From contig OY970244.1 in NCBI GenBank assembly GCA_963715485.1, forward strand, positions 2,666,001 to 2,730,000: DNA of 64,000 bases, read 5' to 3'. This stretch comes from SG8-30 sp963715485 (GTDB lineage Bacteria > Pseudomonadota > Gammaproteobacteria > Steroidobacterales > Steroidobacteraceae). The position numbers and the translations under genes are program-made. Below are positions 52,083 through 61,311 of the stretch, one piece after another (the stretch's first letter is position 1; the number at the start of each line of letters is the position of its first letter). The notes under the pieces were generated by a model, which saw only the letters and a program-made list of their open reading frames with translations, was not told the origin of the DNA and made no database searches.

Positions 52083-52511
52083 ATGGCCGCCGATCCTATC
52101 AACAACACCAGCACCTCACGGCCGACCGTCCTTGTAGTCGAACCGGATGAAGCGGAAGCCCTGCACATCCGGGCGCTGCTCGAGCCACTCGGTGCATCCG
52201 TATTGCATTTTCCGGACGGCAGCTCGCTACTGGACGTGGCGGCCCGGATGGCAGAGGCGACCTGCGTGATCAGCGAAATGACCCTGACCGACAGGACTGG
52301 TGCCGAACTCATCGTGGCGCTGCGCGGGCTTGGGCTCCGCATGCCCGTGATACTGCTCGCGGCCGAAACGGACGTCGCCACCGCCGTCGCCGCAATGCGC
52401 GCCGGGGCGATGGACTGCATCGAGAAGCCGCAGATGGACCGCCTTCTGCCGACGCACCTGCGGCGGCTCATCGAGGACGAGTCGTACAGCTCCGGTCATC
52501 CACTGGACTGA
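52083..52511 (+). CDS. degenerate receiver-domain protein
   Basis: This 142-residue protein is a lone CheY-like receiver whose sequence resembles the FixJ receiver next door, but with key changes. The acceptor Asp is replaced by Glu (E65 in CVISEMTLTDRTGAELI), the switch Thr by Ala (PVILLAAETDVATAV), and the acidic pair is VVEPDEAE. The Lys in CIEKPQMD is kept. It cannot be phosphorylated in the normal way and may mimic the phosphorylated form. The start at ATG 52083 gives a normal N-terminus; a frame open upstream is unsupported. It lies 148 bp after fixJ and 3 nt before the VIT1 gene. Confidence 0.8.
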   Translation: MAADPINNTSTSRPTVLVVEPDEAEALHIRALLEPLGASVLHFPDGSSLLDVAARMAEATCVISEMTLTDRTGAELIVALRGLGLRMPVILLAAETDVATAVAAMRAGAMDCIEKPQMDRLLPTHLRRLIEDESYSSGHPLD

Positions 52512-52514
52512 ATC

Positions 52515-53549
52515 ATGGCAGACGACCCGCACGACAGCTGGTTCCAGGAGCGTCAATCGGCGTGGCTATACCGCCAGGTCGCCGCGGTGGAGAAGGACCC
52601 GCCAAAGCGACAGCTGTTCGAGTCGCTGGCGTCGGCCGCCGACGAGCAAGCGTCGACCTGGGCCCGGCTGGCAGACATCAGCCCTTCCGCCGAAACCTTT
52701 GCTCCGTCCAGTCGCGCCCGGCTGACCGCGGTACTGGTCAGGCGCCTGGGCGTGAAGCCCATGCGCCCCGTGCTCATCGCCATGAAGATGCGCGGACTTT
52801 CGGTCTACGACCGGGCGACGCTGGACGGTCATGCCATGCCAACCCGCGTCGAGCAGGTCGGCGCCCGTCATCGAGGCGGTGGTGGCAACCTTCGCGCGGC
52901 AGTTTTCGGAGTCAACGACGGCCTGGTGTCGAACGCCAGCTTGATCATGGGCGTGGCCGGCGCTGGTGCCGGTTCGGGATACGTGCTCACCGCCGGTGTC
53001 GCCGGCTTGCTGGCCGGCGCGTTGTCCATGGCGGCAGGCGAGTATGTTTCGGTGCGCTCGCAGCGGGAAATGTTCGAATACCAGATAGGCCTGGAACGAG
53101 AGGAGCTGGAGGAATACCCGGACGAGGAAGCGGAGGAGCTGGCATTGATCTACGCGGCACGAGGCATGGAATTGTCGCGTGCCCGCGAGGTGGCCCAGGA
53201 TCTCATGAAGGATCCCGAGCACGCACTCGACACCCTGGCGAGAGAGGAACTGGGCCTGAACCCGGATGACCTCGGCTCTCCATGGGGCGCATCGTCGTCG
53301 TCTTTCGCCGCTTTCGCAGCCGGAGCGATCGTTCCGTTGCTTCCCTTCCTGATCGCCCTGCCCGGCGCCAGCGCCATCCCCGTCGCGATCTCGTTGACAG
53401 CCCTCTGCCTGTTTGGCGTCGGCATGGCGCTGTCCCTATTCACGGGGCGCAGCGCATTGCTGGGTGGATTGCGGATGGTCGCCATTGGCGGCGGCGCGGG
53501 ACTCACGACCTGGTTAATCGGGAGGCTGGTTGGGGCCGGCCTGGGTTGA
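52515..53549 (+). CDS. VIT1/CCC1-family transporter with ferritin-like N-terminus
   Basis: This 344-residue protein has a helical N-terminal region (about residues 1-125) resembling the rubrerythrin-like domain that often precedes bacterial VIT domains, followed by a VIT1/CCC1 transporter: FGVNDGLVSNASLIMGVAGA, LLAGALSMAAGEYVSVRSQRE, a cytosolic helical loop (REELEEYPDEEAEELALIY) and three C-terminal helices. Family members move iron or manganese out of the cytosol. In the ferritin-like part the usual ExxH metal pair is not complete (ADEQASTW). It starts 3 nt after the receiver gene. Confidence 0.88.
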   Translation: MADDPHDSWFQERQSAWLYRQVAAVEKDPPKRQLFESLASAADEQASTWARLADISPSAETFAPSSRARLTAVLVRRLGVKPMRPVLIAMKMRGLSVYDRATLDGHAMPTRVEQVGARHRGGGGNLRAAVFGVNDGLVSNASLIMGVAGAGAGSGYVLTAGVAGLLAGALSMAAGEYVSVRSQREMFEYQIGLEREELEEYPDEEAEELALIYAARGMELSRAREVAQDLMKDPEHALDTLAREELGLNPDDLGSPWGASSSSFAAFAAGAIVPLLPFLIALPGASAIPVAISLTALCLFGVGMALSLFTGRSALLGGLRMVAIGGGAGLTTWLIGRLVGAGLG

Positions 53550-53562
53550 GCCAGTCTGCCTT

Positions 53563-54405
53563 CTAGGCTTGTGCCTTCAGGTCGGGGATCGGGAATTTGT
53601 CGACGAGTCTTGCAAGTTCCCGGGTACGCCGGCTCATTGACTTCTGGATAGGTGCGCGGAGCCCACCGAGCAGCTCCGGCCCGGCAGGCTCTTCCAGGCT
53701 GGCGAGCCATTCGAGTGCATCCGCTGCATCCCGATGACCGCCCAGGCAATCCTGTAGCTGCTTGAGTCGTTGCCGCTCGCGGCGCAGGTCAAGCCCGAGT
53801 AACGGTGCCAGGTCCTCGCTGGCATAGCGGACATGCTTGGCAGCAAGGCGCAGTTCATGCAGGCCCCGGGTATCGGCTGGACGGGCTCGCAGCGCGCATT
53901 GCAGGCGCTTCCATCGTTTCCGCAGGCGCATGCGCACGACCGGCTCGAGGTCGCCGCGCGGCTGTACAAGCTGTGGGTCTGCCAGGGTGGACGCCAGACG
54001 CTCGTACCGCTCGCGGTAGGCGAGCGTTCGCGTGTGGGCACGATAGCGGCGTCGCGCCTCGGCCCGTGAACTGTCCATGGCCGCCAGCAGATTTCGGTGC
54101 GCAGCGGGCTCAAGCGCACCGGACTCGCAAGCCAGCCGGTCGAGCCGGGTCCGCCTGACATCGGCCTGCCGCAATTCGGAGAGTTCCAGGGCCAGGTTGC
54201 GCAGGTCCCGGCAGGCCCTTTCGCGGCAGTCGCGGCGCAACAACGGTTTCAATGTCCCCAGCAACGAGCGCAGCCTGCGCGCCTCGACGCGAGTCTTGTG
54301 AACCGGTCGTTGCGCCGGCGATCGCTCGGCACGCTGCATTTCCCTGCAAAGCGCATCGAAGCGCGTGGCGAAGAGCGCCCTGAGGTCACCTGCCGAAACG
54401 ACCAT
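53563..54405 (-). CDS. CHAD domain protein
   Basis: This 280-residue cytosolic protein is an all-helical CHAD domain with the conserved histidine segments PVHKTRVEARRLRSLLGTL near residue 35 and LHELRLAAKHVRYASEDLAP near residue 205, and many Arg and Lys on helix faces. CHAD domains bind inorganic polyphosphate. It is not fused to a CYTH domain here. It converges with the VIT1-type gene, leaving 13 nt. Confidence 0.9.
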   Translation of the reverse strand: MVVSAGDLRALFATRFDALCREMQRAERSPAQRPVHKTRVEARRLRSLLGTLKPLLRRDCRERACRDLRNLALELSELRQADVRRTRLDRLACESGALEPAAHRNLLAAMDSSRAEARRRYRAHTRTLAYRERYERLASTLADPQLVQPRGDLEPVVRMRLRKRWKRLQCALRARPADTRGLHELRLAAKHVRYASEDLAPLLGLDLRRERQRLKQLQDCLGGHRDAADALEWLASLEEPAGPELLGGLRAPIQKSMSRRTRELARLVDKFPIPDLKAQA

Positions 54406-54419
54406 CGATTTCTCCGGGC

Positions 54420-54731
54420 CTAGAGGACTCCGGAGCCCGAGATCTGCTCGAGACAGGACACGCGTCGGCGTAGCGCGTCACGCTCTTCGAGCAGCTCGAC
54501 CAGCAGCACCGCCGCCGCGGCGTGCAGTTCGAGCTCGCGTGCGAGCCTGAGCGCGCGCGACAGCCTGGCGATCTCGGCTGTCGGCAGATCCTGGACGCCC
54601 TGCCTGCCACCGGGCGTGACCAGGCCCAGTTCCACGTATTCGGCGACTACCCAGGCTTCGACGCCGAGCACCGTGCTTAGCTCGTCGATAGCGACCAGAC
54701 TCGCTTCTCGTTCGCGGCTGTCAGGCGGCAT
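54420..54731 (-). CDS. cbpM: chaperone modulator CbpM-like
   Basis: This 103-residue protein looks like a MerR-type helix-turn-helix without DNA-binding extension, followed by a long coiled coil (ELHAAAAVLLVELLEERDAL). This is the form of CbpM, which inhibits CbpA by binding its J domain. The start at 54731 (MPPDSREREASLVAID) overlaps the cbpA stop by 11 nt, the usual cbpA-cbpM arrangement. Confidence 0.83.
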   Translation of the reverse strand: MPPDSREREASLVAIDELSTVLGVEAWVVAEYVELGLVTPGGRQGVQDLPTAEIARLSRALRLARELELHAAAAVLLVELLEERDALRRRVSCLEQISGSGVL

Positions 54732-55668
54732 GGACGCCTCCCAAAGCGGCACGAGGGTCAAAGGGCAACTCGCGCCGCATCCGCTCGTATAGTTCTCGTG
54801 CCGCAGGGCTGTCGGCAGGCGGCAGCACCACCTGCAACACCACGAACTGGTCTCCCGGCGGCAACCCCGGTAGCCCGCGGCCTTTCAGCCGCAGCTTCTG
54901 CCCGGCTCGGCCGCCTTCGGGAATGCGCAGCTCGACCGCACCCCCCAGGGTCGGCACGGTGACCGTGGCGCCGAGCGCCGCCTCCCAGGGTGCCACCGGC
55001 AGCGTCAGGGTCACGTTGCGTCCATCCAGCGCGTAGAGGGCATGTGGGCGGAGTGCAACCTTGAGATAGAGGTCGCCGCGGGACCCGCGGCCCATGCCCG
55101 GCGCACCCTGACCCGCGAGGCGGATGACCTGGCCATCGGTGACGCCGGCTGGAATGCGCAGTTTCAGCTGGCGTGAGCGCAGTTCGACCCGGCCACCGGG
55201 GCCGATCTCCGGATGCTGCAGCGACAGGCTGTGCTGACCCCCCGAAAACGCCTGCTCGAGCGACAGTTCGATCTGGGCGTGGTGGTCCTCCCCACGGGCA
55301 TCGAACGCGGGCCCGCCACGACGTGCCCCGAAAGGACTCGCCGACCCGAATAATTGCTCGAAAAAATCGCTGAAGCCGGCAGCCCCGCCGGGACCCGAGA
55401 ATTCGAACCCCGAACCCCAGTCGGGCGGCGGCCGAAACTCCTGGCCGGGACGGTAGTCGCGCCCCAGCTGGTCGTAGGCGGCTCGCTTTTCGGGGTCCTT
55501 CAGGACCTCGTAGGCCTCCTGGACTTCCTTGAAGCGCTCCTCGGCGTCCTTTTCCTTGCTGACGTCCGGGTGGTACTTGCGGGCGAGACGCCGGTAGGCG
55601 CGCTTGATCTCGTCCGCCGCCGCCTCTTTGCCAACACCGAGCAACGCGTAGTAGTCCTTGAATTGCAT
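54721..55668 (-). CDS. cbpA: CbpA-like DnaJ co-chaperone
   Basis: This 315-residue class II J protein has an N-terminal J domain with the essential HPD (RLARKYHPDVSKEKD), a Gly/Phe-rich linker (GSGFEFSGPGGAAGFSDFFEQ) and the two-part substrate-binding domain starting with QIELSLEQAFSGGQHS. There is no zinc-finger region, so it is CbpA rather than DnaJ. It stimulates DnaK ATPase activity. cbpM follows by overlap. Confidence 0.94.
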   Translation of the reverse strand: MQFKDYYALLGVGKEAAADEIKRAYRRLARKYHPDVSKEKDAEERFKEVQEAYEVLKDPEKRAAYDQLGRDYRPGQEFRPPPDWGSGFEFSGPGGAAGFSDFFEQLFGSASPFGARRGGPAFDARGEDHHAQIELSLEQAFSGGQHSLSLQHPEIGPGGRVELRSRQLKLRIPAGVTDGQVIRLAGQGAPGMGRGSRGDLYLKVALRPHALYALDGRNVTLTLPVAPWEAALGATVTVPTLGGAVELRIPEGGRAGQKLRLKGRGLPGLPPGDQFVVLQVVLPPADSPAARELYERMRRELPFDPRAALGGVHAA

Positions 55669-55799
55669 GGAAAGCCTTTCCGCCAGCTGATGGATTACTA
55701 GCTTGTGTAGTTTCCAGTATTTTTCAAGGCCGTGGCGTCCGCAATGCTCGCAGCGAACTCCGCGGCACGAGCGCGGTCTATCCGGGCAGGAGGTGTCAC

Positions 55800-56240
55800 A
55801 TGAGCATGAAGTTTGTCACGGTCCTGGTGGCCGTCGTCTGCACCGCAAGCGGCTGCGCGACCACACCCGGCGATGCGGGCGATGGCCCGTCCGGTGCGCG
55901 CGAGTGCGTTTCACAGTCGCGAATCTCGAGCTTCGAGGCGCTGGACCCTTCACGCATGCTCATCTACGGGCCCGGGCAGAAGGAAGCCTACCTTGCCGAG
56001 CTCGGCGCGGGCTGCGCCGGCATGGATCGACGCTCGACCATCTCCTTCGTCGACGGTGACCGCAATGGCAGCATCTGCGGCCTTGGGAACGACAGCGTCG
56101 CCTTCAAGGATGGCCCCCGCATCGCCAACTGCAGCATCCGCTCCATGATCAAGCTGACACCCGCGGCTCGCGAGCAGATCGAGGTTGAGTACGGCCTGAA
56201 AAAGGCGCCCAAGGAAACCTCATCAGCGGACAGCAAGTGA
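55800..56240 (+). CDS. DUF6491-like lipoprotein
   Basis: This 146-residue protein has a signal peptide with a lipobox (VVCTASGCATT, lipidated Cys at residue 19) and a mature domain with SQSRISSFEALDPSRMLIYG, an internal pair of cysteines and GLGNDSVAFKD followed by IANCSIRSM. This pattern resembles the DUF6491 lipoproteins of gammaproteobacteria. It should be anchored in the outer or inner membrane facing the periplasm. Function is unknown. It overlaps trxC by a GTGA junction, so the two are likely cotranscribed. Confidence 0.75.
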   Translation: MSMKFVTVLVAVVCTASGCATTPGDAGDGPSGARECVSQSRISSFEALDPSRMLIYGPGQKEAYLAELGAGCAGMDRRSTISFVDGDRNGSICGLGNDSVAFKDGPRIANCSIRSMIKLTPAAREQIEVEYGLKKAPKETSSADSK

Positions 56241-56689
56241 CGACCAGCGGCAACAACGACAACGCCGTCCACGTCGCATGCCCCGGCTGCGACGGCGTGG
56301 TCCGGATCCCGGCGGATCGTCTCGCCGACAATCCGGCATGCCCGCGCTGCAAGGCGCGTTTGTTCGCCGGCAAGCCGGTCACGCTGGGTTCGTCGAACTT
56401 CGACGTGCACGTCGGCCGCAGCGACCTGCCAGTAGTGGTCGATTTCTGGGCGCCCTGGTGCGGGCCCTGTCACGGCATGGCGCCACATTTCGAGTCGGCA
56501 GCCGGGCGACTGGAGCCACGGTTCCGCTTTGCCAAGCTCGACACTGACGCCGCGCCCGATGTTGCCGCCCGCTTCAACATCCGCAGCATTCCAACGCTGA
56601 TCGTATTCAGGGGCGGCAAGGCGGTTGCGCAACAGTCGGGTGCGATGGACGCGGGTTCGCTGGTCCGTTGGCTGGAGTCGATCGCCTGA
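56237..56689 (+). CDS. trxC: thioredoxin 2 (TrxC)
   Basis: This 150-residue thioredoxin has an N-terminal zinc ribbon (HVACPGCDGVVRIP and NPACPRCKARLF, two CxxC pairs) and a thioredoxin domain with active site FWAPWCGPCHGMAPHFE and cis-Pro in IRSIPTLIVF. TrxC reduces cytosolic disulfides and is induced by oxidative stress in enterobacteria. The start is GTG 56237 in GTGA overlap with the lipoprotein gene. Confidence 0.95.
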   Translation: MTTSGNNDNAVHVACPGCDGVVRIPADRLADNPACPRCKARLFAGKPVTLGSSNFDVHVGRSDLPVVVDFWAPWCGPCHGMAPHFESAAGRLEPRFRFAKLDTDAAPDVAARFNIRSIPTLIVFRGGKAVAQQSGAMDAGSLVRWLESIA

Positions 56690-56797
56690 CCGCTTGACCG
56701 GTCCGCTGCATTGATGCGTACCGCGGCGGGGCTTTCTGCTCCCGGGACCGGCCGCTTGATGTCTGCGCGTTGAGCGTCATGCTGCAAACCCGGCGGG

Positions 56798-58066
56798 TCA
56801 CTTCAGCGAGTGCAGCCCCATCATGCGCAACACGTACTTCTCATAGACGGGCGTGATCGACCCCACCCTGACCTTGCGCAGGAAATACTTCTCGAAAGCG
56901 ATCTTTGCCAGGTGGACCCAGTAGCCCTCCCTGGCCCAGGTCACGTTACGCGGCGGAATCTGCGGCAGCGCCACGAAGGCGGCGCCCGAATCCCCGAAAT
57001 CAGCAAGGCACAGCGCGTTCCAGGTCGCCTTGGCGTGGGCCGGCCGGCCAGCCAGATCGGCAGCGATGTTCTCGGCAATCGCGCTGACCATCGATTCGAT
57101 CATGAAGCCAGTCTTCGGCGCGCCGGTCGGTACGGGCGTCGCCTCGACCGGCGGGATGGCAATGCACACGCCTGCCGAAAAGATGCTCGGATACCTCTTG
57201 CTGCGCTGGTGCTCGTCCACGATCACGAAACCTCGCGGATTACACAGTTCAGGAACGCCCGCCACCGCGTCCACACCCTTGAACGCAGGCAGGATCATCG
57301 CGTAGTTGAACGGCAGCTCGTGCTCCCTGCGCGGCTTGCCCTCATCGTCGATTTCCTGAATCTTGAGCTTGCCATCGAACGCTTCACCGATCCTTGCGTT
57401 CGTGATCCACTTGATGTGCCGCTGGCGCAACTCGGATTCCATCAGGCCCTTGCTGTCGCCGACCCCACCGAGGCCCAGGTGGCCGATGTAGGGTTCGCTG
57501 GTCACGTAGGTCATCGGCACCTTGTCCCGGATGCGCCGCTTGCGCAGGTCGGCATCCATGATCATCGCGAATTCATACGCAGGCCCGAAGCAGCTGGCGC
57601 CCTGCGCGGCGCCGACGATGACCGGGCCGGGATTGGCCAGGAATTTCTCATAGGCCCGCCACGCGCGCTCGGCATGATCATGGGTGCAGATTGAATGCGT
57701 GTATCCGTCAGGCCCAAGACCCGGGACTTCCTCAAAGGCGAGTTTCGGCCCGGTGGCAATCACGAGGTAGTCGTAATCGAGCACGCGCCCGCCGCGCAGG
57801 CTCAGCTTGCGTCCCGGGGCATCGATGGCGGTGGCCTGCTCGGCAATGAACTCGACGCCCTTGCGATCGAAGGGCCGGCGCATGTCGACCCGGGTTTGCT
57901 CGCGAGTACGCCAGCCCACCGCAATCCAGGGATTGGAAGGGGTGAACTCGAAGTACTCGCTAGATCCGACCATCACCACCCGATGGTCCGAGTCGAGCTT
58001 CTTGCGCAACTCGTAGGCCGTTGGAATTCCGCCAAGGCCAGCGCCAAGCACCACTATGGTTGCCAT
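56798..58066 (-). CDS. sqr: sulfide:quinone oxidoreductase
   Basis: This 422-residue FAD enzyme oxidises sulfide to sulfur or polysulfide and reduces membrane quinone. It has the FAD motif VVLGAGLGGIPTAYEL, ATGPKLAFEEVPGLGP and cysteines in HSICTHDHAERA, QGASCFGPAYEFAM and NALCLADFGDSG at positions matching the three redox cysteines of type I SQR. The C-terminal membrane-binding helices (VHLAKIAFEKYFLRKVRVG) are present. It is the last gene of a DUF2892-adaptor-RND-SQR operon on the minus strand, 29 nt after the RND gene. Confidence 0.9.
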   Translation of the reverse strand: MATIVVLGAGLGGIPTAYELRKKLDSDHRVVMVGSSEYFEFTPSNPWIAVGWRTREQTRVDMRRPFDRKGVEFIAEQATAIDAPGRKLSLRGGRVLDYDYLVIATGPKLAFEEVPGLGPDGYTHSICTHDHAERAWRAYEKFLANPGPVIVGAAQGASCFGPAYEFAMIMDADLRKRRIRDKVPMTYVTSEPYIGHLGLGGVGDSKGLMESELRQRHIKWITNARIGEAFDGKLKIQEIDDEGKPRREHELPFNYAMILPAFKGVDAVAGVPELCNPRGFVIVDEHQRSKRYPSIFSAGVCIAIPPVEATPVPTGAPKTGFMIESMVSAIAENIAADLAGRPAHAKATWNALCLADFGDSGAAFVALPQIPPRNVTWAREGYWVHLAKIAFEKYFLRKVRVGSITPVYEKYVLRMMGLHSLK

Positions 58067-58095
58067 GTCATACCTCTCCAGTGCTGTCGCCAGCC

Positions 58096-61000
58096 TCAGC
58101 GCAAGACCTTACGCTGGCGGTAACTGTAATACAGGATGGGAATCACCAGCAGGGTCAGCAGCGTCGAAACCAGGATGCCGAATATCAGTGACACCGCCAG
58201 GCCGTTGAAGATCGGGTCATCGAGAATGAAGAATGCCCCAAGCATCGCTGCTACCGCGGTCAGCACTATCGGCTTGGCACGGACGGCCCCTGCGCGGATC
58301 ACCGACTGCGCCAGCTCGTGACCTGCTGCCAGTTCGACGTTTACGAAGTCAACCAGCAGGATGGAATTACGGACGATGATGCCGGCCAGTGCAATCATCC
58401 CGATCATCGAGGTAGCCGTGAACTGCGCGCCCAGCAAGGCGTGGCCCGGCATGATGCCGATCAGCGTCAACGGAATCGGCGCCATGATGACCAGCGGCAC
58501 CGCGTAGCTGCCGAACTGCGCGACAACCAGCAGGTATATCAGGATCAGCCCGACCGAATAGGCAAGCCCCATGTCACGAAAGGTTTCGTAGGTGATCTGC
58601 CACTCGCCGTCCCACTTGATCGCGAAGCCCGAACTCGGGTCCGGCTGGCGGGTGAAGTACTGTTCGATCTCGCGTCCGCCCGGGGACTCGTCACTGACGC
58701 GGCTCACCATGGCAAACATTCCATAGAGCGGGCTATCGAGCTCGCCGCCGCCGTCGGCGGTAACGAACGCGTAACGTGAGCCATCCTTGCGGTAGATCAC
58801 CGGATCCCAGTCGACGCGCTCGATCCGGGTCAGCTCAGATAAGGCCACCATACTGCCGGTCGCCGCCCGCACCTGCAGCGACAGGACCCGGTCGATGCTT
58901 GCCTTGTCGGCAACGGGCAACTCGACCCTCACCGGCACCGGGTATTTCTCCCTCCCCTCCCTGACGAAAGTCGCGTCCACTCCGCCCACCGCCATCGCGA
59001 TGGTCTCGGTGATCGCCCTTTGCGACACACCGAGCATCGCGGCCTTCTGCCGGTCGACGGCAACTATCATCCGCCTGGCATCGGCCTCGAGACTGTCGTC
59101 CACGTCGATGATGTCAGGCGTGGTATCGAACACCTTGCGGATTTCGCGCGCCAGCTCGCGCTGCGATTCGTAGGAAGGTCCATAGATCTCGGCAACGATC
59201 GGCGCCATTACCGGCGGTCCGGGCGGCACTTCGACCACCTGTACCGAGGCGCCATGACGGCGGCCTATCTCGGCGAGCGCCGGACGCAGCTCGCGCGCGA
59301 TCTCGTGACTCTGCCGGTCGCGGTCGTGCTTGTCCACCAGGTTCACCTGCAAGTCGCCCAGCTCACCACTTTCGCGCAGGTAGTACTGCCGCACCAGGCC
59401 GTTGAAGTTGATCGGCGCGGCGGTCCCCGCATAGGCCTGGTAGTCAGTCACCTCGGGTACCTGGCGTACCTCGGCGGCGAGTTCGGCCAGCACCTGCGCG
59501 GTCCGTTCCACCGGCGTGCCCTCCGGCATGTTGACGATGACCTGGAACTCCGACTTGTTGTCGAAGGGCAGCATCTTGAGCACCACCCACTTGACCCCGA
59601 CCAGGCTCACCGCCGCGACAATGGCAACCAGCGTCCCCAGGTACAGGCGATACCTGTTGCGGCGCGCCCTGGCGTCGCTCAGGAAAGGCGACAGGAGCCG
59701 GCGGAACAAAGGCTCGAGTGGCGCACTGTCGTGACCGCCGTGTATCCCGAAGTCGACGCCCGCCAGCATTCGATTGGACAGCCAGGGAGTGAACACCAGG
59801 GCGATTGCCAGCGAGATCAGCATGCCGAGGCTGGCATTGATCGGAATCGGGCTCATGTACGGGCCCATGAGCCCGGAAACGAAGGCCATCGGCACCAGCG
59901 CCGCGATGACCGTGAATGTTGCCAGGATGGTCGGGCCACCGACTTCGTCCACGGCCGGCGGGATCGCTTCCAGCAGCTTGCGTCCGCCGAGCGCCATGTG
60001 ACGATGAATGTTCTCGACCACGACTATGGCGTCGTCAACCAGGATTCCGATGGAGAAGATCAGTGCGAACAGCGACACGCGGTTCAGCGTGAAGCCCCAG
60101 GCCCAGGACGCGAACAGCGTAGCGGCCAGCGTGACCACCACGGCCGCGCCGACGACCACGGCCTCGCGCCAACCCAGCGCGAAGAAAACCAGCAGCACCA
60201 CCGAAGCGGTCGCGAAGGCCAGCTTCTGGATCAGTTTCTGCGCCTTGTCATTGGCGGTCGCGCCGTAGTCACGGGTAATCGTGGTCTCGACTCCCTCCGG
60301 GATGACCACGCCGCGGAGCGACTCGAGCTGCGCCGTCACGCGACGGGTCACGTCCACCGCGTTGGTGCCCGGTTGCTTGGACAGCGTCACGGTGACGGCC
60401 GGCACCTCGCCTGCGAGCTCGATGCCACGGCTCGCGGCAGCCGGACCCGCGCCCATCCACACGTACTGGTCCGGCTGGTCTGCTCCGGCCGTGATCCGGG
60501 CAACGTCTTCGAGAAACACCGGACGCCCGTCGGCGAGGCCGATGACGAGTCCCGCCACGTCCTCGCGTCCCGCCAGGAAATTGCCGGCCTGGACGGGTGT
60601 TTCGACACCGCCGCCGATCAGGCCTCCGGCATGGCGCACGACATTGGCCGCCTCGAGGCGAATCAACAACTCGTCTGCGGTGAGTCCGTGGCCGGCCAGT
60701 CGCTGTGCGTCCAGTTCCACGTGCACCACGTCATCGGGACTACCGATCGTGTAGACGTTGCGCGCACCACGGACGCGCTTCAGCTCGCCCTCGACCGCGT
60801 GCGCAATTTTCGACAGCTCGAGTGCGCCACGTGACGGGTCGCGGGTCCACAGCGTCACGGTAACCACCGGCACGTCATCGATGCCCTTCGGCTTGATGAT
60901 CGGTTGTAACCAGCCCAGGTTGGCGGGCGGCATGTCGAGGTTGGAGTAGACGGCATTGTAGAGCCGTACGATCGCCTCGTTGCGGGGCACGCCCACCTTG

Positions 61001-61308
61001 AATTCGACGGTCAGCACCGCGGCACCCGGCCGTGACACGGAGTACAGATGCTTGACGTCGGGGATCTCGGCCAGAACCTGTTCCATCGGTTCGGCGATCA
61101 GGCTTTCGGCCTGCGATGCGCTTGCACCGGGAAACGGGATGATCACGTTGGCCATGGTGACGTCGATCTGAGGCTCCTCCTCCCGCGGCGTCACCAGCAC
61201 GGCGAACAAGCCCAGCAGCAGGCCGGCCAACGCCAGCAGCGGCGTCAGCTGATTGGTCAGGAACAGCTGCGCGACCCGGCCCGAGAATCCGAGACGATGA
61301 TCGGACAT
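58096..61308 (-). CDS. RND efflux permease
   Basis: This 1070-residue inner-membrane pump has the AcrB-type layout of 12 helices and two large periplasmic loops. Visible features are the start LFLTNQLTPLLALAGLLLGL, the porter loop FPGASASQAESLIAEPMEQVL, helix 4 with SIGILVDDAIVVVENIHRHM (the proton-relay acidic pair), and MPGHALLGAQFTATSMIGMI. The subgroup resembles uncharacterised HAE1-type RND proteins. It overlaps no gene but is 3 nt from the adaptor gene. Substrate may relate to sulfide oxidation because SQR follows in the operon. Confidence 0.92.
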   Translation of the reverse strand: MSDHRLGFSGRVAQLFLTNQLTPLLALAGLLLGLFAVLVTPREEEPQIDVTMANVIIPFPGASASQAESLIAEPMEQVLAEIPDVKHLYSVSRPGAAVLTVEFKVGVPRNEAIVRLYNAVYSNLDMPPANLGWLQPIIKPKGIDDVPVVTVTLWTRDPSRGALELSKIAHAVEGELKRVRGARNVYTIGSPDDVVHVELDAQRLAGHGLTADELLIRLEAANVVRHAGGLIGGGVETPVQAGNFLAGREDVAGLVIGLADGRPVFLEDVARITAGADQPDQYVWMGAGPAAASRGIELAGEVPAVTVTLSKQPGTNAVDVTRRVTAQLESLRGVVIPEGVETTITRDYGATANDKAQKLIQKLAFATASVVLLVFFALGWREAVVVGAAVVVTLAATLFASWAWGFTLNRVSLFALIFSIGILVDDAIVVVENIHRHMALGGRKLLEAIPPAVDEVGGPTILATFTVIAALVPMAFVSGLMGPYMSPIPINASLGMLISLAIALVFTPWLSNRMLAGVDFGIHGGHDSAPLEPLFRRLLSPFLSDARARRNRYRLYLGTLVAIVAAVSLVGVKWVVLKMLPFDNKSEFQVIVNMPEGTPVERTAQVLAELAAEVRQVPEVTDYQAYAGTAAPINFNGLVRQYYLRESGELGDLQVNLVDKHDRDRQSHEIARELRPALAEIGRRHGASVQVVEVPPGPPVMAPIVAEIYGPSYESQRELAREIRKVFDTTPDIIDVDDSLEADARRMIVAVDRQKAAMLGVSQRAITETIAMAVGGVDATFVREGREKYPVPVRVELPVADKASIDRVLSLQVRAATGSMVALSELTRIERVDWDPVIYRKDGSRYAFVTADGGGELDSPLYGMFAMVSRVSDESPGGREIEQYFTRQPDPSSGFAIKWDGEWQITYETFRDMGLAYSVGLILIYLLVVAQFGSYAVPLVIMAPIPLTLIGIMPGHALLGAQFTATSMIGMIALAGIIVRNSILLVDFVNVELAAGHELAQSVIRAGAVRAKPIVLTAVAAMLGAFFILDDPIFNGLAVSLIFGILVSTLLTLLVIPILYYSYRQRKVLR

Positions 61309-61311
61309 GAG

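Noticed and set aside
55722..55728. Heat-shock (sigma-32) promoter for cbpA
   Set aside because: A CTTGAAA -35-like sequence is present on the minus strand, but no CCCAT-type -10 is found 13-17 nt downstream.
56690..56797. Terminator between trxC and sqr
   Set aside because: Complementary CCGGTCC and GGGACCGG stretches are about 40 nt apart with no compact hairpin or T run.
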